Source: an uncultured Lachnospiraceae bacterium
GTDB lineage: Bacteria > Bacillota > Clostridia > Lachnospirales > Lachnospiraceae
Assembly (NCBI GenBank): GCA_947651335.1
Contig: CANSYV010000035.1
Span: 1 to 9,573 of the forward strand
Direction of reading: 5' to 3'
Length of the DNA: 9,573 nucleotides
Both the position numbers and the translations under genes were made by a program. Each line of letters begins with the position of its first letter. Position 1 is the stretch's first letter. The notes beneath the pieces are model-generated. The model searched no databases. It worked only from the letters and a program-made list of their open reading frames with translations, and had not been told where the DNA came from. Shown piece after piece: positions 1-7,000 of the stretch.

Positions 1-397
1 CGGCTTTGTCGCTTTCCCCTTTCATTGCCATCTTCACGGCCTGATATCCTTCTTCATCTTCATCGTAGTCTTTCTCGATAAATGCCTTCTGGAAATTACC
101 ACCCTCCTGTTTCTTATCCACAATCTTATTCTTGTACTTTCTCAACTGCCTCTCAATGACTTCTTCCACCAGGTCGATGGACACGTACATGTCATTGCTG
201 GTCTGTTCAGAACGGATAATATTTCCTTTCACCGGGATTGTAACCTCGATCTTCTGCCTTTCCTTTTCCACACTCAAGGTTACATGCACTTCCGTATTGG
301 GAGTAAAATAACGTTCCAGCTTTCCAAGCTTGTCCTGAACTGCTGTCTTCAACCCTTCTGTTACATCAAGATTTTTTCCACTGATAATAAAACGCAT
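1..397 (-). CDS. hpf: Ribosome hibernation promoting factor, long form (3' end cut by window)
   Basis: The visible 132 residues begin MRFIISGKNLDVTEGLK and show the S30AE/HPF fold: the N-terminal beta-alpha-beta region, the segment VTLSVEKERQKIEVTI (about 39-54), and a basic helix ERQLRKYKNKI (82-92). A linker follows (about 93-115, with DYDEDEEG), then the start of the C-terminal dimerisation domain (YQAVKMAMKGES), which runs off the window. Long-form HPF binds the 30S decoding region and pairs ribosomes into inactive 100S dimers in stationary phase; this is family knowledge. The linker and extra domain argue for the long form rather than short HPF or YfiA. The start is supported by an AGGGGG ribosome binding site (407-412) 9 nt before the ATG. 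A promoter candidate lies about 60 nt upstream, after a probable terminator of hisA, so the gene is likely its own unit. Confidence 0.95.
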   Translation of the reverse strand, partial: MRFIISGKNLDVTEGLKTAVQDKLGKLERYFTPNTEVHVTLSVEKERQKIEVTIPVKGNIIRSEQTSNDMYVSIDLVEEVIERQLRKYKNKIVDKKQEGGNFQKAFIEKDYDEDEEGYQAVKMAMKGESDKA

Positions 398-454
398 ATT
401 TTCAGGCCCCCTTACATTTATTTTTGCAGCCATCCAGCTGCTTCTGATGGGACT

Positions 455-486
455 ATTATAACACTCCTGGAAGAATTTTGCATCAA
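455..486 (-). promoter_or_regulatory. Candidate promoter of hpf
   Basis: Read on the minus strand, a perfect TATAAT (460-455) is preceded by TGT, giving an extended -10 element. A TTGATG hexamer (486-481) lies 20 nt further upstream; this spacing is long, so the extended -10 probably carries most of the strength. It lies between the hisA stop and the hpf ribosome binding site. Confidence 0.55.
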
Positions 487-502
487 TTTTTGGAAATTTC
501 TG

Positions 503-532
503 AAAAAAATTTTCAATCGCTGCTGCAATTAA
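503..532 (-). terminator. Probable intrinsic terminator after hisA
   Basis: On the minus strand an 8-bp stem TTAATTGC / GCGATTGA (two G-U pairs) with an AGCA loop starts at the hisA stop codon. It is followed by AAA and then seven T (509-503). The stem is short and AU-rich and the T run starts 3 nt after it, so it may be only partly efficient. Confidence 0.45.
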
Positions 533-1302
533 TCACAGTATTCCACTACTTTTTCAAATTCCAGCGCACCGCCAAAGAGATCCAGCGCACTGCCCACCGT
601 CACATCCAGACGGTTTTTTCCATACCGGCGCAGCCGCTCCAAATCCTCATAGCTTCCCACTCCCCCTGCATAGGTAACCGGACGTCCCTCATACCCGGCC
701 AGAAGTCCCGCCAGCTCCTGGTCAATTCCCGCCGCTTTTCCCTCCATGTCCACTGCATGTACCAGAAACTCCGCGCAATTTTCTCCCAGTTCCTTCAACA
801 GCCCCCCATCCACCTTGATATTGGTAAATTTCTGCCACCGGTCTGTGACAATATAATAATCTCCGCTTTTTTTTCTGCAGCTCAAATCCAGCACCAGATG
901 CTCACGCCCCACTTCCTTTATGAGCTTTTCCAGATTTTTTTCATTCATATGACCGTCCTGGAATACATAAGAAGTGACAATCACATGGCTGGCCCCTTTC
1001 TCCAGATACTCCCATGCATTCTCCGCGCAAATCCCGCCGCCAGCCTGCAGCCCATAAGGATATGCCGCCAGCGCCGCCATTACCTGTGCCCGGGAAGCCT
1101 CATAATACTGAGACCCTTTGGGATTCAGCATTATCACATGCCCCCCTGCCAGCCCCTTTTTCCGGTACAATTCCGCAAAAAAGGCCGCGTCCTGCTCTGC
1201 CACATAATTTTCCACCGCCTGGCTGTCCTGATCCTTCAAGCTGCTTCCCACAATCTGCTTCACCCTGCCGTTATGTATATCAATACACGGACGAATTCTC
1301 AT
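529..1302 (-). CDS. hisA: Eukaryote-type (HIS6-like) phosphoribosylformimino-AICAR ribotide isomerase
   Basis: This 257-residue TIM-barrel protein should catalyse the fourth step of histidine synthesis, the Amadori rearrangement of ProFAR to PRFAR. The motifs follow the yeast HIS6 branch rather than classic bacterial HisA: CIDIHNGRVKQIVGSSL (6-22), QAGGGI (86-91), HVIVTSYVFQDGH (106-118), VLDLSCRK (137-144), HAVDMEG (182-188), VTYAGGVGS (209-217) and SALDLFGG (238-245). Asp8 and Asp139 sit where the family has its two catalytic aspartates, and the AGGG and AGG turns are the phosphate-binding sites. The start is supported by an AGGGAGGG ribosome binding site (1310-1317) 7 nt before the ATG. 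No other his gene is in the window, so the gene appears detached from a his operon here. A close homologue with another sugar-phosphate substrate cannot be excluded, but the match to the HIS6 type looks full length. Confidence 0.88.
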   Translation of the reverse strand: MRIRPCIDIHNGRVKQIVGSSLKDQDSQAVENYVAEQDAAFFAELYRKKGLAGGHVIMLNPKGSQYYEASRAQVMAALAAYPYGLQAGGGICAENAWEYLEKGASHVIVTSYVFQDGHMNEKNLEKLIKEVGREHLVLDLSCRKKSGDYYIVTDRWQKFTNIKVDGGLLKELGENCAEFLVHAVDMEGKAAGIDQELAGLLAGYEGRPVTYAGGVGSYEDLERLRRYGKNRLDVTVGSALDLFGGALEFEKVVEYCD

Positions 1303-1328
1303 TTTCTTTCCCTCCCTAGAGCGTCTAT

Positions 1329-1357
1329 TTCATAACCAGAGTTGGGACCTCTGAAAA
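1329..1357 (-). promoter_or_regulatory. Candidate promoter of hisA
   Basis: On the minus strand TTTTCA (1357-1352) and TATGAA (1334-1329) are separated by exactly 17 nt. Each matches four of six consensus bases. It lies just after the lipoprotein terminator and 27 nt before the hisA start, where a promoter is needed. Both hexamers are weak, so the call is tentative. Confidence 0.35.
1337..1353. repeat. Inverted repeat inside the candidate hisA promoter
   Basis: CAGAG and CTCTG form a perfect 5-bp inverted repeat around a 7-nt centre. It lies almost wholly in the spacer between the proposed -35 and -10 hexamers, the usual place for a repressor operator. No T tract follows, so it is not a terminator. 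No regulator is assigned. Confidence 0.35.
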
Positions 1358-1366
1358 CACTTACCC

Positions 1367-1398
1367 AAAAAAGGATGAGACGCAGTACCGCCCCACCC
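1367..1398 (-). terminator. Intrinsic terminator after the lipoprotein gene
   Basis: On the minus strand a 10-bp stem GGGTGGGGCG / CGTCTCATCC (three G-U pairs) with a 6-nt loop is followed directly by six T (1372-1367). The G-U pairs become A-C mismatches on the other strand, so it should act only on minus-strand transcripts. It closes the lipoprotein unit before hisA. Confidence 0.75.
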
Positions 1399-1419
1399 TT
1401 TTACTTTTATCCGGCATTC

Positions 1420-1857
1420 TTATTCATTGCCTTCTGTCACACTGTTATTATTACGGCCTTCTTTCGTGTCTGTCCTATTGTCATCGGCTGTGTCATCTGT
1501 GGCATCATCCAGCACATCGTCTACATCATCGCCCAGATCTTCCACTCCTTCGCCGATATCATCCACTACCGAGCCGTCAGTTCCCGCGCCGTTATTGTCT
1601 GTATTGTCGTTATCCCCGGCAGTTCCGGAACCATTGGCATCATTGCCGTCCGTTTCAGACTTTCTGTCATTGGCGTTGTCAGGATCATTGTCGTCCCGAT
1701 TGGTATCATCCCCGGCATTATCATCCGCCGCATTCTGCTCCGTCTGATCTTTCGCGCCATTGTTGTCATTGGCGTTATCCTTATTTGATCCGCAGGCAGT
1801 AGCCATGCACAGTACCAGAGCAGCAATTCCACACAACATCAATTTCTTCATTTTCAT
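1420..1857 (-). CDS. Small Asp/Asn-rich putative lipoprotein
   Basis: The 145-residue product starts with a basic n-region (MKMKK) and a hydrophobic stretch ending MATAC, so Cys22 is the likely lipidation site. The residue at -3 is Ala rather than the usual Leu, so the lipobox is imperfect. The mature part is very low in complexity: by my count 54 of 124 residues are Asp or Asn, with many Gly, Ala and Thr. Residues 97-124 space Val, Ile and Leu between Asp pairs and may form an acidic amphipathic helix. No enzymatic domain is recognised. A cell-surface role, possibly binding cations, is inference. The first ATG is preferred because AAGGAG (1866-1871) lies 8 nt before it. The gene starts 82 nt after dapB with no convincing promoter or terminator between, so read-through from dapAB is possible. 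Confidence 0.75.
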   Translation of the reverse strand: MKMKKLMLCGIAALVLCMATACGSNKDNANDNNGAKDQTEQNAADDNAGDDTNRDDNDPDNANDRKSETDGNDANGSGTAGDNDNTDNNGAGTDGSVVDDIGEGVEDLGDDVDDVLDDATDDTADDNRTDTKEGRNNNSVTEGNE

Positions 1858-1939
1858 GTTTCATTCTCCTTTTCCTTCGAAATCATGTTTATAATATCTT
1901 CCTAATTGGAGAATTTTATGCATGAAAAATGTAAATATT

Positions 1940-2698
1940 TTACCCGTCAATCACATCACTCATATGATAGTAGCCAGTTTTCTTTCCTGCCATAAATTTT
2001 GCCGCTTCCACCGCGCCTTTTCCAAACACAGCCTTGGAATATGCTGTATGGCTGAACGTGACCACCTCGTCCGGCCCTGCGAAAATCACGTCGTGCTCTC
2101 CCACAATGGTACCGCCGCGGACTGCTGACAGACCAATCTCTTTCTCATCTCTGGCTTCCAGTCTCTGGCTTCTGTCATATACGTAGTGATAGGCATTGCC
2201 CATGGCATCGTTGAGACTGTCTGCCAGGGCCAGAGCCGTTCCACTGGGTGCGTCCTTTTTCAGACGGTGGTGTTTTTCCACCACTTCCATGTCAAATCCG
2301 GCCCCTGCCAGAACTTTTGCTGCATCCTGAATTAATTTTAGCAGGGTATTGATACCCAGAGACATATTCGCGGATTTTAAGACAGCAGTCTTCTTGCTGG
2401 CCTCCTCTATCTGGGCCAGCTGCTGCTCACTTAACCCGGTGCTGCACAAAACCACTGGCAGCTGATGTTCCATACAATAGTCCAGCAGACCGTCCAGGGC
2501 ATCCGGCGCTGAAAAATCAATCACCACATCCGCTTCCACATCACACTGGCCAATCTCGTTAAATACCGGGTATCCGTTATCCCGATTATTGATCCTGTCC
2601 GCTCCGGCCACAATCACCGCATCCGCATCATCTTTTACCAGATTGCTGATCACCTGGCCCATATGTCCGTTGCAGCCGTTCATTATAATTCTTGTCAT
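1940..2698 (-). CDS. dapB: 4-hydroxy-tetrahydrodipicolinate reductase
   Basis: DapB reduces the product of DapA to tetrahydrodipicolinate with NAD(P)H, in the diaminopimelate/lysine pathway. The 252-residue protein has the N-terminal nucleotide-binding loop NGCNGHMGQ (7-15), the DFSAP segment (61-65), the CSTGL turn (85-89) and the family signature EKHHRLKKDAPSGTA (141-155). In the signature, His143 and Lys147 correspond to the catalytic pair and the GTA turn binds substrate. The RGGTIVGEH segment (194-202) is also typical. The length is normal for the family. An in-frame GTG lies 7 codons upstream, but AGGAG (2706-2710) is 7 nt before the chosen ATG and would fall inside the longer form. dapA ends 58 nt upstream with no terminator between, so both share the riboswitch-controlled transcript. 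Confidence 0.97.
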   Translation of the reverse strand: MTRIIMNGCNGHMGQVISNLVKDDADAVIVAGADRINNRDNGYPVFNEIGQCDVEADVVIDFSAPDALDGLLDYCMEHQLPVVLCSTGLSEQQLAQIEEASKKTAVLKSANMSLGINTLLKLIQDAAKVLAGAGFDMEVVEKHHRLKKDAPSGTALALADSLNDAMGNAYHYVYDRSQRLEARDEKEIGLSAVRGGTIVGEHDVIFAGPDEVVTFSHTAYSKAVFGKGAVEAAKFMAGKKTGYYHMSDVIDG

Positions 2699-2756
2699 CT
2701 TTTCTCTCCTGTATGACACATCCCGCGCAATCTATATCAGTTATTTTCTACAGCTC

Positions 2757-3647
2757 CTAAGCAAGAGGAATACCGAACTCTTTCATGGCTTTTGCCAGTC
2801 TCTCCTGATTTGCAGGTTCCATATCCGTCAATGGCGCACGAAGGGAACCCACTTCCATTCCCATGAGATTCAGTGCCGCTTTCGCGGGAATGGGATTCAC
2901 TTCACAGAAAAGCGCATTAATAAGCGGCAGTGCGTCCAGCTGTATCTTCCTGCTGCCTTCGATATCTCCGTCCAGGAATTTCTGCACCATATCATGGGTC
3001 TGCTGAGGAGCCACATTGGATAACACGGAGATCACACCTTTTCCGCCCAAGGCCATCAGAGGCACCACCTGGTCATCATTTCCAGAATACAAATCAATGC
3101 ATCCGTCTGCCAGAGCCATCAGCTCCGCCACCTGTGAAATATTTCCGCTGGCCTCTTTGATTCCCACAATATTAGGCACATTTTTCGCCAGAGCCACCGC
3201 AGTCCCCGGAAGAATGTTGCATCCTGTCCTGCTGGGCACATTATAAAGGATAATCGGTGCTGAAACAGCAGACGCAATCCTTGTATAGTGGGCAATCAGG
3301 CCATTCTGTGTAGCTTTATTATAGTATGGCGTCACCAGGAGCAGTCCATCCGCCCCATCTTTTTCAGCTTCCCGGGACAAATCAATGGCTGTCTGCGTGC
3401 AGTTAGAACCAGTCCCTGCAATAACCGGAATTCTTTTCTTCACTTTTTCCACAGTAAAACGTATGGCCTCTGAATGTTCTTCCATAGTCAGTGTGGATGA
3501 TTCCCCTGTGGTCCCGCAGATGATAATGGCATCTGAACCGTTCTTAATCTGGAATTCCAGAAGCTCCTCCAGTTTATCATAATTCACTTCTCCGTTTGAC
3601 AGCATAGGTGTGACAATTGCCACGCCAGCTCCTGTAAAAATAGCCAT
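2757..3647 (-). CDS. dapA: 4-hydroxy-tetrahydrodipicolinate synthase
   Basis: DapA condenses pyruvate with aspartate semialdehyde, the committed step towards diaminopimelate and lysine. The 296-residue protein is a class I aldolase-type TIM barrel. Key motifs are GTTGES (45-50), TPYYNK (106-111), ILYNVPSRTG (133-142, with Tyr135 and Arg140), VGIKEASG (161-168, with the Schiff-base Lys164) and GGKGVISV (201-208). The length is normal. The open frame extends 54 codons further upstream, but that stretch contains the riboswitch terminator. The ATG chosen here is preceded by AGGAGG (3657-3662) at 9 nt and gives the standard family N-terminus MAIFTGAGVAIVTPM. The gene is first in a dapA-dapB unit, and control by lysine is indicated by the leader (3692-3975). 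Confidence 0.97.
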   Translation of the reverse strand: MAIFTGAGVAIVTPMLSNGEVNYDKLEELLEFQIKNGSDAIIICGTTGESSTLTMEEHSEAIRFTVEKVKKRIPVIAGTGSNCTQTAIDLSREAEKDGADGLLLVTPYYNKATQNGLIAHYTRIASAVSAPIILYNVPSRTGCNILPGTAVALAKNVPNIVGIKEASGNISQVAELMALADGCIDLYSGNDDQVVPLMALGGKGVISVLSNVAPQQTHDMVQKFLDGDIEGSRKIQLDALPLINALFCEVNPIPAKAALNLMGMEVGSLRAPLTDMEPANQERLAKAMKEFGIPLA

Positions 3648-3691
3648 TGCTTTTTTCCTCCTCATTTTTTCTGAAACAAACTTAAACAAAC

Positions 3692-3716
3692 AAAAAAAGG
3701 CAAACGGAAGTTCACC
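3692..3716 (-). terminator. Riboswitch-controlled intrinsic terminator before dapA
   Basis: On the minus strand a 7-bp stem GGTGAAC / GTTTGCC (two G-U pairs) with a TTCC loop is followed by seven T (3698-3692). It lies 34 nt after the end of the lysine aptamer and 45 nt before the dapA ATG, where an expression platform is expected. A possible antiterminator pairs 3744-3752, which overlaps the 3' strand of aptamer helix P1, with 3717-3725 next to the terminator stem. This switch is inferred by hand pairing. Confidence 0.7.
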
Positions 3717-3749
3717 TCTAAAGAACACAATCCACCAAAAATATTCCCT

Positions 3750-3926
3750 AGATAGCTCCCCATCCCGATGCGTCCCCCTCAAGATGACAGTCATATGATT
3801 CTTCACCATATGCCCAAAAACATGACGTCAGGCGCCATATCTTTTCGGCGTCTTCCCCTTTCCTCTGCTTTCTTCTGTACCTGAAACATCCGGCAGTCTA
3901 CTGATGAAAAACGCAACCTCTATCTT
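3750..3926 (-). promoter_or_regulatory. Lysine riboswitch (L-box) aptamer
   Basis: On the minus strand the 5' element AGATAGAGGTTGCG (3925-3912) and the 3' element GGAGCTATCT (3759-3750) match the conserved ends of the lysine riboswitch. AGATAG and CTATCT form helix P1. Between them are a GACGCCGAAAAGATATGGCG block, like the conserved GCCGAAG...GG region, and a perfect CATATG / CATATG hairpin (3792-3797 and 3807-3812) followed by ACTGTCA. The roughly 177-nt length fits the class. Lysine binding is expected to stabilise P1 and favour the downstream terminator, switching off dapA-dapB. The position ahead of dapA supports the call independently. Confidence 0.92.
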
Positions 3927-3946
3927 TTTTACAAAATTTCATGATT

Positions 3947-3975
3947 ACTATAGCATGAAAAGACTTCTGTGTCAA
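3947..3975 (-). promoter_or_regulatory. Strong promoter of the dapA-dapB transcript
   Basis: On the minus strand a perfect TTGACA (3975-3970), a 17-nt spacer and TATAGT (3952-3947) preceded by TGC form a near-consensus sigma-A promoter with an extended -10. Transcription would start about 15 nt before the aptamer. Confidence 0.88.
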
Positions 3976-3999
3976 CGGGAAATGTAGATATGAACAGAT

Positions 4000-4047
4000 T
4001 TCCCCCGCTCCAAAAGCCTGTTGGAAACATGTTCCGGAGCGGGGGAA
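4000..4047. repeat. Perfect 12-bp inverted repeat after the protease gene
   Basis: TTCCCCCGCTCC (4000-4011) and GGAGCGGGGGAA (4036-4047) are exact reverse complements around a 24-nt loop, and the pairing resumes after one mismatch. The loop holds a small palindrome, GGAAACATGTTCC (4023-4035). The structure begins 5 nt after the protease stop and ends 24 nt before the dapA -35 hexamer. It probably terminates or protects the 3' end of the protease mRNA. No T run follows on either strand, so it is not a standard intrinsic terminator. Confidence 0.7.
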
Positions 4048-4052
4048 TTCGA

Positions 4053-7000
4053 CTATTTCTTCACTTTCATGGGTGATCGAAAGCCCGTTTTTTTGCTGAA
4101 TAATCTCTTATACGCTTTTACCTTTTTCGACGGCACTTTGATTACCGCTTTTTTCCCAATGCCTTTCACCGCATTTTTTCCCACACTGTTCAGTCTGGAT
4201 GTTTTCAGTGTAATGGAAGTAAGTTTGCTGCATCCATAAAATGCCTGACCCCCTATTGATTTCAGAGCTGTGGACGAAATTGTCACTTTCTGCAGCTTCT
4301 TATCTCCCTTGAAAGTATCTTTGCCAATCTGTGTTACATTGGCATTGACCTTTACCGTCTTCAGCTTTGTGCATCCTTTGAATGCCTGGCTGGCAATTGC
4401 CGTGACTTTCAATGTGATACCGTTGATTTTCACGGTTTTCCCTATGGTAACCGACGTGATGCTTTTGTTTCTGGCCCCTGTAACCGTGACGGTTCCGGTT
4501 CCGTTTGTCCTGGCATTTGTTACTTTATATTTCAGATTTCCAACTGTGTAGGTTCTGCCTTTTTCAATTACAGGTTCATCTCCTTCAATCGTAAATGATG
4601 TGAAGGCCAAACCAGTATAACCGCCTTTCCCGGTAATGGTCACCAGCGCTGTTCCCGGCTTCACATTGTTGTAATAGGAAACTGTGTAATCTGTTCCTTC
4701 TTCCAGCGTCTTATTTCCATCTCTTATGGTCAGCTCCGGCCTGATTGCCTGGCCTGTGTAATCCTGATTTGGTATTCGTTCAATGGTTGTACTGCTGATG
4801 TGAATGGGATCTTTTGGTGTGTCTTTTTCCTCCAGTGTTACTCTGCCGTCTGTAAAATCTGCGCCGATGGAATTTATATTTTGATTAACCAGACTATTAA
4901 TCTTACCGTCTTTTAATGAAACAGAGACTGCACCCGCTTGCGCTTCTTCACCTGCGGTTAGATTCACATAGAACAGCACGCCATTATCTATTACATTCTT
5001 ATTGCTATACCATAATACATTATTTTCTCTTACTTCAAAAGTACCAATATTTTCTAACAAACTGCCTTTGCTAATGGAATCTAATATCCAGCCATCTGGT
5101 ATACTGATGCAAAAATCCATGCCTGCTATTCCATAATTATTGGAAATCTCCACTGGCAGGGAAATCTTTCCTCCTCTTAAAACCGTACCACTCCCAACAC
5201 TGATATTCACAGTTCTCTCTGGAGTCTCCTCCTGTATACCCACTGCTGCCAGTTCTGCTGACGGAGAAATCTCGCCCAAGACAATACGGTGAAGACGTAT
5301 TAAATCTCCAATCGTTAATTCCCCGTCCTTATCCACATCGGCAAGCCTCTGCTGGCGCTCATCCAATTCTATCAACTCATCCAAAGCCCGATTTAAACAT
5401 ACCACATCTCCGACAGTCAGATCCCCATCTCCTGTCAAATCACCCAGCAACCCTCCGGTGATACTGATAATGCCAGTTTGATAAACTGCCTCAATGTAAG
5501 TATTATCTTTGTCCCTTAAATTCTTTTTCCCGCCGTGAAGTCCCACATTTACCGTGGAGCTTCCTTGTTCCGCATTACTGTTGATACGGAATTTCAAAGT
5601 CAAAAGTGTCCCGTCTTCTGTCACATTGTCATTGTTGTACCAGTTGACAATATTGCGGTTCACGGTAAGTGTGCCTTTATTCAACACAGAACCTGCTTCT
5701 GCAGAAGCCAGTGTCATCAGATTCTCATCATAGCTGACGTCAAAGGAAAGCCCGGCAATTCCCGGATTTCCGCTGATTGTGACAGGCACCTCTGCCAGAG
5801 CGCCTGACGGTGCCGAGATATCCTGTGCTTTTATTTCCACATTGGTATTGGAATACAATGGTGTAATATCTGTTACTTTGAATCCGTAATAAGTCAGGGA
5901 ACTGTCAGAGGTCAGTCGAATTTTCACCACATTTCCGGGAACACGGATGGTCTTCCCTGCCAGCTCTGTGCCGGTATAATCTCCCAGCTGCACATCGCTG
6001 CCATCGTAAATATAAATGTGGTCGTAACGGTTCTCTACCTTCGTCTGGTCATCGAATGTCACGTCCAGATTCAACGCGTCTTCAGGTCCCGTCCACCTCC
6101 ATGTGTAATCGAAATTATTCTCATAATCGTGTTCAGATTCCGGGAAACTGCTGCTTCCGCCCTCTTTTACATCCGTTACTTTAAATCCGTAATAAGCCAC
6201 AGAGCCGTCAGAAGTCAGACGTATCTTCACCGTAGAACCGCTGACATTGATTGTCTTTCCCGCCAGCTCATCACCTGTATAATCGCCCACCTGCGTGCCA
6301 TCACCTGTGTAAATATAAATGTGGTCATAGCTGTTTTCCACTTTTGTCTGTTCGTCGAATGTCACATCCAGGCTGCTGGCATTTCCAGGACGGGTATACA
6401 CCCAGGTATGATCATAATTATTGTCATAATTATGTTTGGATTCCAGCTCCCTCCAGTCATCTACAACGGTGTCCCCGTCATCCCCGGCTGACACGGCCTT
6501 CAAATCCGAAACCCGGAAACCATAGTAGTTCAGCGTACTGTCGGAAACCAGGCGTATTTTTACCGTTTTACCCGGAACAGGGACGGTCTGCCCCGCCAGA
6601 TCTGTTCCGTAGTAAACTCCAACTTCAGTGCCGCTGCCGTCCATGACATGAATATGGTCATAGGGATATCCCTCTACTTTTGTCTCCTCACTGAAAGTCA
6701 CATCCAGCTTCTCTGCATCCCCGGGGTATGTATACACCCAGGTATAATCCGAACCTCCCTCATAGTCATGCTGGGATTCCAGGTCATGCCAGTCGTCTAC
6801 CTGCTCACTTCCATGAGGATATTTCACATCGGTGGGTTCAAGTTCCGTGACTTTAAATCCCCATTTTTCCACCGAACTGTCGGAAGTCAGGCGTATCTTC
6901 ACTGTCTGGCCTGAGACGTTGATGGTCTGTCCCGCCAGGTCTGTACCTGTATATGTACCCACAAGGACATCATCCCCATCTGTGGCGCTTCCAGAATAGA

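Noticed and set aside
478..1335. Long plus-strand open frame opposite hisA
   Set aside because: It is antisense to a clear, full-length HisA with a good ribosome binding site, its product resembles no family I recognise, and it has no ribosome binding site of note.
1342..1788. Hydrophobic plus-strand open frame (Ile/Val-rich, membrane-like) opposite the lipoprotein
   Set aside because: Its Val/Ile richness is what results from reading Asp/Asn codons on the opposite strand. The minus-strand frame has a signal peptide, ribosome binding site and terminator.
1931..1943. GTAAA / TTTAC palindrome at the dapB stop as a terminator
   Set aside because: The stem is only 5 bp and AU-rich, overlaps the stop codon and has only a short T run. 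It is too weak to support a terminator call.
2699..2719. GTG start seven codons upstream for dapB
   Set aside because: The AGGAG ribosome binding site lies within this stretch and serves the downstream ATG, which gives the normal DapB N-terminus.
3648..3809. 54-codon N-terminal extension of dapA
   Set aside because: The extension would translate the riboswitch terminator and part of the aptamer. The AGGAGG site and the family N-terminus support the later ATG.
3792..3812. CATATG / CATATG hairpin as an independent element
   Set aside because: It falls inside the lysine aptamer and is explained as one of its internal helices.
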